Numbered from the stretch's first letter, positions 6,753-16,437 are shown. The stretch: DNA of 64,000 nucleotides from Brumimicrobium ulvae (GCF_947504225.1 NZ_CANNGT010000006.1:1-64000); one strand, 5' to 3'. The notes: generated by a model not told the origin, from the letters alone. A program made the numbers and translations.

Positions 6753-8969
6753 ATGACGAAAAAGATCCAAATAAAAACTGAGGGAAAATTAAATGCTCAG
6801 CAAGTAAATGATTTCGAGCAGAATTTAATCAAAATAAATGGAATTAAAACTGTTTCTTCCTCTGATACAGGATGGATCGATGTGGAATTCAATGCTTCAA
6901 TCATCAATCAAGCAGAAATCATCGTGTCTATTCAAGCATTAGGATTGACCATTGCAGATATGGATTTACATACCATTGACGATGGAACTCAAAATAAGGA
7001 TGATAATCAACATCATGGTCATGACCACAGACATTTAAACCTTCAAATATTTGGAGAAAATACAGAGCTGTATTTCGCCCTGCTCAGTGGATTATTTTGG
7101 ATAATTGGACTTCTTTTTTCTTTCTCCTCCTATTCAGAAGAAGTTGCCACTTCGCTGTTTATCGTTGGTGCTTTATTCGGAGGTGTTTTTACTCTTGTTT
7201 CTGCTACCTTAGCTTTGTTAAAAGGCTTATTTCAAATTGATTTCCTTATGCTTTTTGCTGCTGTTGGTGCAGCGGCATTGGGTAAGTGGGGAGAAAGCGC
7301 CTTGCTTCTATTCTTATTTAGTCTAGGACATGCATTAGAACATTATGCCATGAAAAGGGCCCGAAAATCTATCTCGGCACTCTCTGATTTGGCTCCTCCT
7401 ATGGCTTTGGTCAAAAGAAATAATCAACTCGTTGAGGTTCATATTGAAGAACTTGAAATAGGCGATATTGTAGTGGTCCGACCAAATTCTAAAATCTCTG
7501 CAGATGGTGTAGTCATAAAGGGCTCAAGTGCCGTTAACCAAGCTGCAATTACAGGAGAAAGTATGCCCATTACAAAACATCCTAATCCGGAGTGGGAGAA
7601 CGAAAATGAAATCAAAAAAATTCCTGCGGAAAACAGGGTATTTGCCGGAACAATTAACGGAACAGGCGCTTTGGAAATTAAAGTGCTAAAGAAAGCCAAA
7701 GACAGCACGCTATCTAAATTGATTTATTTAGTAAAAGAAGCAGAAACACAAAAATCTCCAACGCAACACTTAACAGACCAATTTGAAAAGTACTATGTAC
7801 CGTCTGTATTGGTGACAGTCATTCTTTTATTGTTTGCATTTTTAGTGATTGACGAAACAGTTGAACAAAGTTTTTATCGTGCCATGTCTGTTTTGATCGC
7901 TGCTTCGCCATGTGCATTAGCCATCTCTACTCCTAGCGCTGTTTTGGCGGGAATCGCTAGAGCTGCTCGAAAAGGTGTTTTGATCAAGGGCGGTCGTCCG
8001 CTAGAAGACTTAGGGGGAATTAATGCCATTGCTTTCGACAAGACAGGAACCCTAACAGAAGGAACGCCTAAACTAACCCACGCTGTTCCTTTTGGAGAGG
8101 TCAGTCAAGAATACCTATTAAAAGCCTCAATTGCTGTAGAAGAATTGAGTGATCATCCATTAGCAGCTGCCATTGTAAAAGGTGGACGAGAAATTGTCGG
8201 TGAAATTGAAATTCCAAAGGCGATAAATTTAAAAGCATTAATAGCACGTGGAATTCAGGCTGAATGGAACGGGAAAGTCGTTCACATTGGAAACCGTAGA
8301 CTTTTTGAAGAGTTAACCGGAAAAGCTGTTCCTGACGAAATTGACCAAAAAATGAGCGAATTTGAATGGGGTGGACATACGGCAATGATTGTTCATGAAG
8401 GAAATCAATATTTAGGTATCATTTCAGCAATGGATGTGGCACGTCCGGAAGCGGTTTCTACGCTTGCTGCATTGAAAAAAATCGGCATTCAGAAAATGGT
8501 GATGCTTACAGGTGATCACCAACAAGTGGCCAATGCTATTGCGAAAACAATCGGTATCACTGACCCCATGGGAAATTTACTACCTGAAAATAAAGTTCTG
8601 GCCATAGAGCAACTTAAAGAGAAAGGAGGAGTTGCAATGGTGGGCGACGGCGTAAATGATGCTCCTGCCATGGCGAAAAGTACCGTCGGTATTGCCATGG
8701 GCGCTGCAGGTTCTGATGTAGCCTTGGAAACTGCTGATATTGCTTTAATGGCTGATAAGTTAGACAATCTCCCTTTTGCAATTGGATTAAGTCGAAAAGC
8801 AAAACTTATCATCAAACAGAATTTATTCATCAGTTTAGGAATGGTAGCGATCTTGGTTCCATTGACTTTAATGGGTACCATTGCAATTGGACCTGCTGTT
8901 GTTTTCCATGAAGGTTCCACCCTACTTGTTGTGCTCAATGCGCTTAGATTGTTGAGGTATGAACTTTAG
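6753..8969 (+). CDS. Heavy-metal P-type ATPase, P1B-4-like
   Basis: A 738-residue metal-pumping ATPase of the inner membrane. Residues 1-75 look like a heavy-metal-associated fold but lack the CxxC metal site. A His-rich linker (HHGHDHRH, about residues 88-96) follows. The membrane ion motif is SPC (S385-P386-C387) rather than CPC, and the last membrane helix carries HEGSTLLVVLNA; both are hallmarks of the P1B-4 subgroup, which exports Co, Zn or Fe-type divalent ions. Catalytic motifs are complete: TGES, phospho-acceptor D429 in DKTGTLTEG, the HP motif in SDHPLAAAIV, and GDGVNDAPAMA. It stands alone upstream of the catalase gene. The exact metal is not provable here. Confidence 0.88.
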   Translation: MTKKIQIKTEGKLNAQQVNDFEQNLIKINGIKTVSSSDTGWIDVEFNASIINQAEIIVSIQALGLTIADMDLHTIDDGTQNKDDNQHHGHDHRHLNLQIFGENTELYFALLSGLFWIIGLLFSFSSYSEEVATSLFIVGALFGGVFTLVSATLALLKGLFQIDFLMLFAAVGAAALGKWGESALLLFLFSLGHALEHYAMKRARKSISALSDLAPPMALVKRNNQLVEVHIEELEIGDIVVVRPNSKISADGVVIKGSSAVNQAAITGESMPITKHPNPEWENENEIKKIPAENRVFAGTINGTGALEIKVLKKAKDSTLSKLIYLVKEAETQKSPTQHLTDQFEKYYVPSVLVTVILLLFAFLVIDETVEQSFYRAMSVLIAASPCALAISTPSAVLAGIARAARKGVLIKGGRPLEDLGGINAIAFDKTGTLTEGTPKLTHAVPFGEVSQEYLLKASIAVEELSDHPLAAAIVKGGREIVGEIEIPKAINLKALIARGIQAEWNGKVVHIGNRRLFEELTGKAVPDEIDQKMSEFEWGGHTAMIVHEGNQYLGIISAMDVARPEAVSTLAALKKIGIQKMVMLTGDHQQVANAIAKTIGITDPMGNLLPENKVLAIEQLKEKGGVAMVGDGVNDAPAMAKSTVGIAMGAAGSDVALETADIALMADKLDNLPFAIGLSRKAKLIIKQNLFISLGMVAILVPLTLMGTIAIGPAVVFHEGSTLLVVLNALRLLRYEL

Positions 8970-9219
8970 TGAGGACTAAAAAACAATTCTCTTTTCATGG
9001 TTAAACGTTGTGTTAGCAAGCTACACCACACCTCTGCATCAAGCTATTGAATAAGAGTCAAATCCATAACTGACAATATCTAAGATTAAAACGAGTTTCA
9101 ATTTCACTTTTTAGCGGAAGTTGTTCATCTGTAGTATTGATTTTTTTTGTAATTTGTGGGTTAAATATTTTTACTAACCATTCAAATAAACTCAGTTAAA
9201 AAAATAAAAATCATAAACC

Positions 9220-10692
9220 ATGAAAAACGAAAAAGACGAAAAGAAAAAGCTTACCTCCGTTTCTGGTCGACCAATAGCAGAAAATCAGAACGTAAAAACG
9301 GCAGGAAAAAGAGGACCAATGTTGTTAGAAGACTTTTGGTTTCTTGAAAAACTGGCCCATTTTGACCGAGAGGTTATTCCAGAAAGAAGAATGCACGCTA
9401 AAGGTTCCGGAGCTTTTGGAACATTTACGGTAACCAATGATATTACTCAATATACAAAAGCAAAAATCTTCTCTGAAGTTGGAAAAAAAACAGATATGTT
9501 TGTTCGATTTTCAACTGTAGCTGGAGAACGTGGAGCTGCAGATGCAGAAAGAGATATTCGCGGATTTGCAATGAAATTCTACACTGAGGAAGGAAATTGG
9601 GATTTAGCGGGAAACAACACGCCGGTATTCTTCCTTAAGGATCCATACAAGTTTCCAGACTTGAACAAGGCTGTTAAGCGTGACCCTAAAACCAACCTAA
9701 GATGTCCAAATAACAATTGGGACTTCTGGTCACTTCTGCCTGAAGCACTGCATCAAGTAACCATCACGATGAGTGACAGAGGAATTCCAAAATCATACCG
9801 ACACATGAATGGGTATGGTAGTCATACTTTTAGCTTTTTGGATGCCAACAACAAAAGAAGCTGGGTGAAATTCCATTTTAAAACCGCTCAAGGAATCGAA
9901 AACATTACCGATCAAGAAGCTGAAGCTCTCGTTGGAAAAGATAGAGAAAGTAACCAAAGAGATTTATTTGATGCTATCGAAAGAGGAGATTTCCCGAAAT
10001 GGTATATGAAAGTGCAAATTATGCCAGAAGAAGACGCTAAAAACTATCGCTTTAATCCATTCGATTTGACAAAAGTTTGGCCTCATGGTGACTATCCATT
10101 AATTGATGTTGGGGAATTCGAATTGAATAGAAATCCAGAAAATTACTTCGCTGATGTTGAACAAGCGGCTTTTAATCCTGCGAATGTAGTTCCTGGGATT
10201 GGATTTTCTCCTGATAAAATGCTACAAGGAAGATTGTTCTCCTATGGTGATGCGCAACGTTACAGATTAGGTGTTAATCACTATCAAATTCCGGTAAACA
10301 AACCACAATGTCCATTCCATAATCCACATAGAGATGGTGCTATGCGTGTAGACGGAAACGAAGGTTCTACTTTACATTACGAACCGAATAGTTATGACCA
10401 ATGGAAAGAAAGTAAGGAATATGTTGAGCCTGCTTCACCTTTAGAGGGAGATGCTTTTCATTACGATCACAGAGAAGACGATGATTATTATACTCAACCA
10501 GGAAATTTATTTAGAATAATGTCTCCTGAACAACAACAGGTTTTGTTTGAAAATACTGCCCGCAACATGAATGGTGCTGCAGAGTTCATTCAAAAACGAC
10601 ACATTGGAAATTGTTATAAAGCCGATCCTGAATATGGAAAAGGTGTCGCAAAAGCTTTAAATATTGACATAAAAGATGTTGATTTAAGTTAA
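9220..10692 (+). CDS. katA: Heme catalase, small-subunit clade
   Basis: This 490-residue monofunctional catalase splits hydrogen peroxide to water and oxygen in the cytoplasm. Distal His59 lies in [11 protein letters not shown], the distal Asn is at about 132 in AGNNTPVFF, and the proximal heme ligand Tyr342 lies in [14 protein letters not shown]. The N-terminus carries the usual [10 protein letters not shown] start of clade 3 enzymes, and the length matches that clade. It is a single gene with its own terminator. The upstream spacer is AT-rich and has no clear OxyR or Fur site. Confidence 0.96.
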   Translation: MKNEKDEKKKLTSVSGRPIAENQNVKTAGKRGPMLLEDFWFLEKLAHFDREVIPERRMHAKGSGAFGTFTVTNDITQYTKAKIFSEVGKKTDMFVRFSTVAGERGAADAERDIRGFAMKFYTEEGNWDLAGNNTPVFFLKDPYKFPDLNKAVKRDPKTNLRCPNNNWDFWSLLPEALHQVTITMSDRGIPKSYRHMNGYGSHTFSFLDANNKRSWVKFHFKTAQGIENITDQEAEALVGKDRESNQRDLFDAIERGDFPKWYMKVQIMPEEDAKNYRFNPFDLTKVWPHGDYPLIDVGEFELNRNPENYFADVEQAAFNPANVVPGIGFSPDKMLQGRLFSYGDAQRYRLGVNHYQIPVNKPQCPFHNPHRDGAMRVDGNEGSTLHYEPNSYDQWKESKEYVEPASPLEGDAFHYDHREDDDYYTQPGNLFRIMSPEQQQVLFENTARNMNGAAEFIQKRHIGNCYKADPEYGKGVAKALNIDIKDVDLS

Positions 10693-10719
10693 ACACAAAA
10701 GATCGCCTGATTTTATTCT

Positions 10720-10751
10720 AACTCTGTTCAGCAATGGACAGAGTTTTTTTT
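10720..10751 (+). terminator. Rho-independent terminator after katA
   Basis: AACTCTGT (10720-10727) and ACAGAGTT (10738-10745) form an 8-bp stem closed by a 10-nt loop and followed by a run of T. Confidence 0.8.
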
Positions 10752-10837
10752 GCTTAAAACTCTATTGATTTTTTCTACGGGACTCAGCTAAAACGAAAGC
10801 TTTCCTCCTCTTTCAAAATTCCTAAATCGAATATAAA

Positions 10838-10881
10838 ACAAAAAAGGCAGCACCCAACATTACAATCTGTTAGATGCTACC
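10838..10881 (-). terminator. Rho-independent terminator of the export operon
   Basis: On the minus strand GGTAGCATCTAACA pairs with TGTTGGGTGCTGCC (14 bp including three G-U pairs, 10846-10881 on the plus strand), followed by six T. It closes the TolC-HlyD-permease operon. Confidence 0.8.
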
Positions 10882-10913
10882 TTATGGGAGCAGTTCAAAC
10901 TATTAAAACACAA

Positions 10914-12095
10914 CTACCCCTCTGTGACTACATTCTTTTTTGCTTTTTTATTGAATAAGTAAATCTTTAATTGTAATAATCCTACCATTGCTATGAAGGC
11001 TACAATAGTAATTCCTGTCAGCATCCCAATTTCGGTTTGGATTGAAGATAAATCTCCACCGTAGAATGCAACTTTTCTAAACCCTTCCAAAAACTGAGTT
11101 AATGGAATGTATTGAGCGATGTTTGTTATTGCGGTAGGAATTGCCATTGTTGGCCATGTAAATCCACTTAAAATAAACGCTGGAGTTGAGATCACCATTA
11201 ACAATTCTGTTGCCTTCAGCTGATTAGGAATAGCGATGGAAAACAGCATTCCAATAGCCATCGAAGCAAAAGTCAATAAGCTTGCTAATACCATCATTGG
11301 AACGTTAAAAATTGATATATCGACGTTGAAATAAGGCAAGAAGAGTGCAATACCTATCCACATTATTGGCAACATCAATAAGAAGGGTGTTGCTTTTAAT
11401 AAAATATGGTAAAGCGCATTTTTACTTTGCCCCACTAACTTTCCAAAGTAACCATCTTCAAAATCCCTAGCAAAAACCAAGGCCATTGCCAAGAATATAA
11501 TCTGCTGCATTATTCCGGCCAATAGTCCAGGAAGCATAAACGTGACATAGTTTCCTGTTGAATTGTATAGCTTATTAAAATTTATCTTAAAGCTTTCGTA
11601 AGAAGCCATCGCTTGGTCAGGGTGCATTCCTTGTTTTTTTAATCCTTCAATTTCTATTCCTGCATTCAGCGTCATTAAAACCGATTGAATATGTTTACTT
11701 GCGGTGTTCGCATTTAAAATATTCGCCATGTTTAAATCAACGTGAACTTCTGGATGTTTTTTCTGTAACAATTGCGCTTCGAAATCACTAGGCAAGGTAA
11801 TCACCGCTGCATATTGTTCTGTGGGCATTTCTTCTATGATGTTTCCTGCAGAATAGCGCACGTCTTTTACAAATAACCCTTCGTTGTCTTCAAATGCATC
11901 AATGAATTTATCCGTCATTGGACTTCTGTCTTGATCAACAATCACGATTGGTAAATCGACTACCTTGGCTTGTTGATACACATATCCAAACAGGAATCCA
12001 TAAAGTACCGGAGCTCCAAAGAAGATGGCCATTAGAACACTATTCGAAAAGATACGCTTGAACTCTACACGGAGTAATCCTATAAATTTTCTCAT
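10914..12095 (-). CDS. ABC-2-type export permease
   Basis: 393 residues with the ABC-2 permease layout: one N-terminal membrane helix (LMAIFFGAPVLYGFLFGYVY, about 22-41), a long periplasmic domain of about 130 residues (IVIVDQDRSPMTDKFIDAF ...), then five C-terminal helices (FMLPGLLAGIMQQIIFLAMA; PAFILSGFTWPTMAIP). This is the YhhJ/YbhR-type permease found with HlyD-like adaptors. It starts five bases after the HlyD-like gene. No ATP-binding subunit is encoded next to it, so it must use one from elsewhere, if active. Confidence 0.85.
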   Translation of the reverse strand: MRKFIGLLRVEFKRIFSNSVLMAIFFGAPVLYGFLFGYVYQQAKVVDLPIVIVDQDRSPMTDKFIDAFEDNEGLFVKDVRYSAGNIIEEMPTEQYAAVITLPSDFEAQLLQKKHPEVHVDLNMANILNANTASKHIQSVLMTLNAGIEIEGLKKQGMHPDQAMASYESFKINFNKLYNSTGNYVTFMLPGLLAGIMQQIIFLAMALVFARDFEDGYFGKLVGQSKNALYHILLKATPFLLMLPIMWIGIALFLPYFNVDISIFNVPMMVLASLLTFASMAIGMLFSIAIPNQLKATELLMVISTPAFILSGFTWPTMAIPTAITNIAQYIPLTQFLEGFRKVAFYGGDLSSIQTEIGMLTGITIVAFIAMVGLLQLKIYLFNKKAKKNVVTEG

Positions 12096-12100
12096 GGTGT

Positions 12101-13063
12101 CTATTGTTGAATTAATACTGTACTGTTGAGGTAAAAAGTTTGCTCTAGAAGGTCAGAAACTGGTACAATTTTCAATTCATAGATCGATTCATCCAAACTG
12201 TACAACGGCGATGTACTTGTAATATCAGCATACTGTGCCAATTGTTTAATCACACTGATTTTTGCTGTGTACTCTTCCTCTGTATAAGGATTTAAAAGTG
12301 TAAGTTCTTGATTGACTTTAAAATCATATATTTTGGATTCTGGAATCGTGAATCTGAAGTAAACGCTATTCTTTTTGTAAGCATTGAACAAGGCGTATCC
12401 TGGCGTTAACAACTCACCTTCTTTAAGGCTAATGGTCTCAATAGACATGTCGGCTGGTGCGATTAGATACTTTTCATTGGACGCCACGCTCACCTCTTCT
12501 TTTGCTCCTATAGCGCGATCTAACTGACCTTTAGCTTGATTTATTTGCTCAGAACGTGTCCCTTTCGTGACTTCATCTTTTTTGGCTTGAATAGCATCTA
12601 CTTGCGCTTGTGCCATGGTCAATTTCATTCTTATTTCATCAAATTGCTGTTGACTCACCAAAGAATCTAAATACATTTTCTCCAAACGATTGTAGGACTG
12701 CTGCGCAAATTCAAGTTGCGCTTTTGCTGAATTTAGTTTTTGGTCTATTTGATTCATTTGTTCTGAAGTTGCTCCGTTAAATGCCATTTCTAGCTGACCT
12801 TCTGCTGCCATAATCGCTCCTTCTGCTTGCATTAACTTCGCACTGACTTCTGGAATGTCAATATATGCAAGGGTGTCCCCTTTTTTTACTGCTTGACCTT
12901 CTTCAACATATAGCTTTGCAATTCGTCCTCCTAATTTACTGCTAACAGAAATCGTTTCGAATTTAACTTTCCCTCTGTTTGTTGTGATTTTTTCGTCTTG
13001 ACTGCATGAGCTTACTCCAAATACTACAAGGCTGCTCATGATGAATATTTTTATTGATTTCAT
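12101..13063 (-). CDS. HlyD-family periplasmic adaptor lipoprotein
   Basis: A 320-residue membrane-fusion protein that links an inner-membrane exporter to TolC. The N-terminus is a lipoprotein signal (IFIMSSLVVFGVSSC). A biotinyl-lipoyl-like half-motif follows (GGRIAKLYVEEGQAVKKGDT, about 47-66). An Ala/Gln-rich coiled-coil hairpin spans about 78-190, and the second lipoyl half and beta domain follow (DMSIETISLKEGELLTPGYA). It lies between the TolC-like gene (18-bp gap) and the permease on one transcript. Confidence 0.88.
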   Translation of the reverse strand: MKSIKIFIMSSLVVFGVSSCSQDEKITTNRGKVKFETISVSSKLGGRIAKLYVEEGQAVKKGDTLAYIDIPEVSAKLMQAEGAIMAAEGQLEMAFNGATSEQMNQIDQKLNSAKAQLEFAQQSYNRLEKMYLDSLVSQQQFDEIRMKLTMAQAQVDAIQAKKDEVTKGTRSEQINQAKGQLDRAIGAKEEVSVASNEKYLIAPADMSIETISLKEGELLTPGYALFNAYKKNSVYFRFTIPESKIYDFKVNQELTLLNPYTEEEYTAKISVIKQLAQYADITSTSPLYSLDESIYELKIVPVSDLLEQTFYLNSTVLIQQ

Positions 13064-13081
13064 TTCTTTTTCTTTAATTTT

Positions 13082-14455
13082 TTAGTAACTCAATTTTCCG
13101 TTGGCATGAAGCAATTCTGTTATTGCTCTGCGTTGATTAAATACCGCTTCTTGATATTTAAAGTGGGTTTTCTCTAACTCCGTTAAGGCGTCCAATACGT
13201 CGGTGATTGAAACCATGTTGTTTTTGTATTGCTGATCGACCATATTGTAAGTATCCTGTGCCAACTCTATCTCTTTCTCAATGATTTTTACGGTTTGTAA
13301 TTTTGCTTCGTAATTCATTTGAGCATTAATCACACTCAATGCAATCATTTCTTCTGCTTCTTCAATTCGTTCGCGGTATTTTAAACTTTCTAGTTCGGTC
13401 TTTTTTGCCTTTATACGCGATTGAGTACCGTCGAATATATTCCATCTCACTCCTACTCCTACATACCATTTTGGATCAAGTAGTGATAAATTATCTTCTA
13501 TGAATTCATAATGTCCTTTCACGGCTACTTTTGGAATGAAATTACTTTTCTGCATTTTCGATTTGTGGACAATGGCTTGTTCTGCCTCTTCTAATGCTTT
13601 GATTTCATTTCTTTTTTCACCTTCCATCATTTTATCGATTCCTATTGATTGTAATTGTGGAACCATTAAACGCAGTTGCTCTTTATCTTCGCCTGTAAGT
13701 TGATTTAATTGTTCAACTAAAAGAGTTTTGTTATGCTGAAAATCAAGTCTTTTCCCTTCTAGTTGCTGTTGTGCTAATTCGATTCTCTTGCGCTCAATTG
13801 GTGTGGCCAATCCACTTTCTATCGCTCTTTTCACAAACGTTTCTTGTTCTTTTAAGTAGCGTTCAGTTGTGGTCAACACCTTTTCTGAAGCATAAACCAA
13901 TGCCAATTGATCGTATGCTTGAATGATTTGCATTGCAATTTTATCCTTTTCAGCCATTCCTAAATAGTTGAGCGAAGAAGCTTTATGTTTGCTTGCTTTG
14001 ATGGCATGCGTGGCTTCTAATCCACTAAACAACACCCAGTCCATTTCTACTGAGGCTTTCAATATGTTCTTGTCTTGAAGGTTCGGCGCATCTCTCAATG
14101 GTGTCCCTTCTGGTAATGGATAGTTAAAAGGCAATCCAACTGCTTCTTTGATTAATAGTTTTTGCGTGGCTTGCAATAGATCTTGTGTTTCTTGATCAAA
14201 AGTAATGTCATCGTCTAAGCGAGTAAAACTTCCGTTGAGTGTTACTTTTGGAATAAAAGTAGATTTTGCGAGGCGCTGATCAAGCACTGCTTGCTCCGCT
14301 TCAATGCTGTTGATTTTCACGATTTGACTCTTATTGATTCCTTTTTCGATCAATTCTTGAAGATATGGATCAAGTTCTTGAGCGCTTCCAGAAAACGAAA
14401 TAAGACCAAAAAGCGGAACAACCATCAGGCTTGTCATGACTTTTTTAATTTTCAT
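13082..14455 (-). CDS. TolC-family outer-membrane efflux protein
   Basis: 457 residues with a signal peptide ending near FSGSAQ. The body is mostly long amphipathic helices in two repeats, with the OEP pattern of efflux channels (for example IIQAYDQLALVYASEKVL and YNMVDQQYKNNMVSITDVLD; the latter is the hallmark of the second helical hairpin). It forms the outer-membrane duct for the adaptor and permease encoded after it and is the first gene of the operon. The upstream spacer has an FNR-like palindrome. Confidence 0.9.
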   Translation of the reverse strand: MKIKKVMTSLMVVPLFGLISFSGSAQELDPYLQELIEKGINKSQIVKINSIEAEQAVLDQRLAKSTFIPKVTLNGSFTRLDDDITFDQETQDLLQATQKLLIKEAVGLPFNYPLPEGTPLRDAPNLQDKNILKASVEMDWVLFSGLEATHAIKASKHKASSLNYLGMAEKDKIAMQIIQAYDQLALVYASEKVLTTTERYLKEQETFVKRAIESGLATPIERKRIELAQQQLEGKRLDFQHNKTLLVEQLNQLTGEDKEQLRLMVPQLQSIGIDKMMEGEKRNEIKALEEAEQAIVHKSKMQKSNFIPKVAVKGHYEFIEDNLSLLDPKWYVGVGVRWNIFDGTQSRIKAKKTELESLKYRERIEEAEEMIALSVINAQMNYEAKLQTVKIIEKEIELAQDTYNMVDQQYKNNMVSITDVLDALTELEKTHFKYQEAVFNQRRAITELLHANGKLSY

Positions 14456-14481
14456 TTTATTGGTTTTTAATAGTTATGTTG

Positions 14482-14489
14482 CAAAGATC
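14482..14489 (-). promoter_or_regulatory. Probable -7 box of the TolC operon
   Basis: The minus strand reads GATCTTTG, one base off the Bacteroidota -7 consensus TAnnTTTG, about 26 bases before the TolC-like start codon. An inverted repeat GAATAG/CTATTC (14491-14496 / 14504-14509) lies directly upstream of it. Confidence 0.4.
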
Positions 14490-14511
14490 TGAATAGAGCA
14501 CGCCTATTCTT

Positions 14512-14525
14512 TTGACATAAATCAA
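14512..14525. promoter_or_regulatory. FNR/Crp-type palindromic operator
   Basis: TTGACATAAATCAA matches the FNR consensus TTGAT-N4-ATCAA at nine of ten positions. It lies between the TolC operon and the divergent-side Crp/Fnr-type gene. Its centre is about 40 bases upstream of the start point predicted from the -7 box at 14482, the spacing of a class II activator site. Binding by the neighbouring regulator is inference. Confidence 0.5.
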
Positions 14526-14582
14526 AAACCAATGATGGTCGGTGTTTTTAACAGATTTTAAAGATTGCGAATGGTGGTTGAA

Positions 14583-15143
14583 TTAACGACGACGAATTCG
14601 ACTTAATGTTTCTTGGGTCATCCCAAGGTAGGAAGCAATATGTCCTAAAGATACACGCTGAGAAATGTTTGGAAATTCTTCTAGCATATATTCGTAACGC
14701 TCTTTTGCTGTCTGAAATTGAATGGCGTTGATCTTATTGACTACTTTAGTTAACATCTCAATGGAAAGTTGTCGACCCAAATGTTCCATTTTATGGTATT
14801 TCGAGAACAATTCATCAATCTTGGTTTTGTTGATTGAATATACCACAGCCTCTTCAAGAATTTCTAAATAATATAAGCTAGGTCTCCCTTGAAAAAAACT
14901 GTCTACACTGGTCATAAATTTCCCGCTTCCAAAAAACCATTGGGTGATTTCCTTTCCGTCTTCTTTTAAATAGTAACTCCTTCCCATTCCACTTTCTACG
15001 AAGTAGAGTTCTCTACATACCTCTCCTTCAGCAATAAGCATTGTGTTTTTCTTGATTTTTTTCTTTTCAAAACAGGACAATATATCTTCTAATTCATTGG
15101 GTTCAAACGAAACTAAAGAAAGAAGAAAATCAGATAAATCCAT
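14583..15143 (-). CDS. Crp/Fnr-family transcriptional regulator
   Basis: A 186-residue cytoplasmic regulator. Residues about 25-115 form the cyclic-nucleotide-binding-type beta-roll (MLIAEGEVCRELYFVESGMG). A long dimer helix follows, then a winged HTH whose recognition part is SLGHIASYLGMTQETLSRIRR near the C-terminus. No Cys cluster for an iron-sulfur centre as in true FNR, and no clear cAMP pocket, so the ligand is unknown. The protein ends just after the recognition helix, a common form in Bacteroidota. It lies 127 bases upstream of the TolC operon on the same strand and is its likely regulator. Confidence 0.85.
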   Translation of the reverse strand: MDLSDFLLSLVSFEPNELEDILSCFEKKKIKKNTMLIAEGEVCRELYFVESGMGRSYYLKEDGKEITQWFFGSGKFMTSVDSFFQGRPSLYYLEILEEAVVYSINKTKIDELFSKYHKMEHLGRQLSIEMLTKVVNKINAIQFQTAKERYEYMLEEFPNISQRVSLGHIASYLGMTQETLSRIRRR

Positions 15144-15171
15144 ACTGGGTTTGCTTTTTATATAAGAACCT

Positions 15172-15179
15172 CAAATATA
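15172..15179 (-). promoter_or_regulatory. -7 box of the Crp/Fnr-type gene
   Basis: The minus strand reads TATATTTG, a perfect TAnnTTTG, 28 bases before the start codon. No clear TTTG is found 19 bases further up. Confidence 0.5.
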
Positions 15180-15329
15180 GTTAAAAAGTGAAGGGAAATT
15201 TATTCTACTGTCTTAACATTTAATTGAATTTGGACAGATAGAGTATAGAATACCACAGTTTTATGATTTCACCAATCACCTTCCGCTATTTTACTTATAA
15301 TTGTAACCTGAATATCTAATGAAGCTATT

Positions 15330-15818
15330 ATGAAATATACTGTGTTGTTTTTGTTACCTTGTTTGTTTCTATTGACTGCTTGTTTTCAAAATTCTATTGA
15401 TCTTGAACAATATTTGGTCGATACTTCGGAATTTAATATTGATTCCACATTACTCAAAGATGGAGATTATGTTGACATACTGGGGGCATCAGGAAAATTA
15501 AACAAGCTTCAAAATTTAGACTTCTACAATCTTGTTGTGGTGAGGTCTGTAAAAACCGGAGATACAATTAATGTGTTATCCTCAAATTTTTTCTTCAATT
15601 CACAAAGCCGCAGAGCACAGTTTGTTTCCGCATTCACCACTAATGGGAAAATTATTGATCTGGTATTAAACAATAAGGAAAATATAGAAGATTTCAATAT
15701 CAATGAAGTCAAGGTTCAACTTTATGATAAGGTTTTCTATGATTATGACTACATTCAATTGGATGTAAGGAAATATCCTGCAGTTGTTGGAACCTTTGGT
15801 GATTTTAAGTCAGAATGA
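15330..15818 (+). CDS. Small lipoprotein of unknown function
   Basis: 162 residues with a textbook lipoprotein signal (YTVLFLLPCLFLLTAC, Cys at about 18). The mature part is beta-rich and acidic, with no motif I can name. It stands alone between the Crp/Fnr-type gene and the frameshifted acyltransferase, and converges on the latter. Confidence 0.6.
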   Translation: MKYTVLFLLPCLFLLTACFQNSIDLEQYLVDTSEFNIDSTLLKDGDYVDILGASGKLNKLQNLDFYNLVVVRSVKTGDTINVLSSNFFFNSQSRRAQFVSAFTTNGKIIDLVLNNKENIEDFNINEVKVQLYDKVFYDYDYIQLDVRKYPAVVGTFGDFKSE

Positions 15819-15869
15819 AATACAAATCATCCCATTTTCAGGTCTTCAACTTCAATAGAATCATTTCTC

Positions 15870-16437
15870 TCAATCTTTCATCTTTTTAGCTAAATGTCTT
15901 AAACCATATTCTGTCTTGGCTCCTTCAATGGTTGAATAGAAGGCGATGATTTTCTTTAAATCTTCTTCTTCATTTTCTCCTGCGTAAATTGGATTTGCTA
16001 AAACGTCTTCTTTATTCTTGTAATCAAATCCAATAATGACAATTGGAATTCCAACAGTTTTAGCAATGTGGTAGAATCCTGTTTTTAATTTATCGACACG
16101 TTTTCGGGTACTTTCAGGAGACACACCGATAATAAACTCATCATTTTCTGAAATATTCGGCAATTTGTTCAACCACCCTCAGCTGACCAGATCGGTCAAT
16201 AGGTATGCCTCTTAATCTTCTTAACATTCCACCCATTATTCCTTCAAACAACTCTTTTTTACCAATGAATTTAGCATGGGTTATTTTTAATATATGTCGC
16301 GCGGCAAACCCAATGAGTATATCTCCCCAACTGGTATGTGGTGCGATGACTAAAATCATCTTCTTTTCATAGGGAAGTGTACCCACTATTCTCCATCCAG
16401 TTAATCTCCAATAAATTTTTGATATTAATGTGAGCAT
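15870..16437 (-). pseudogene. plsC: 1-acylglycerol-3-phosphate acyltransferase-like gene, frameshifted
   Basis: Two overlapping frames together give one PlsC-like protein of about 188 residues. The first frame (16437 to about 16141) has LVIAPHTSWGDILIGFAAR with the HX4D catalytic box, and the RRLRGIPIDRS block. The second (from about 16150 to 15870) has GVSPESTRKRVDKLKTGFYH, the E-x-T-R type acceptor-binding block, then IGIPIVIIGFDYKN. Dropping one base near 16150 joins EQIAEYF to SENDEFIIGV without loss. Intact homologues of this small family are short membrane-bound acyltransferases. Either the gene is dead or the indel is a sequencing error. Confidence 0.75.

Noticed and set aside
7439-7708. 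Open frames opposite the P-type ATPase gene
   Set aside because: Antisense shadows of a strongly conserved gene; none has a plausible domain.
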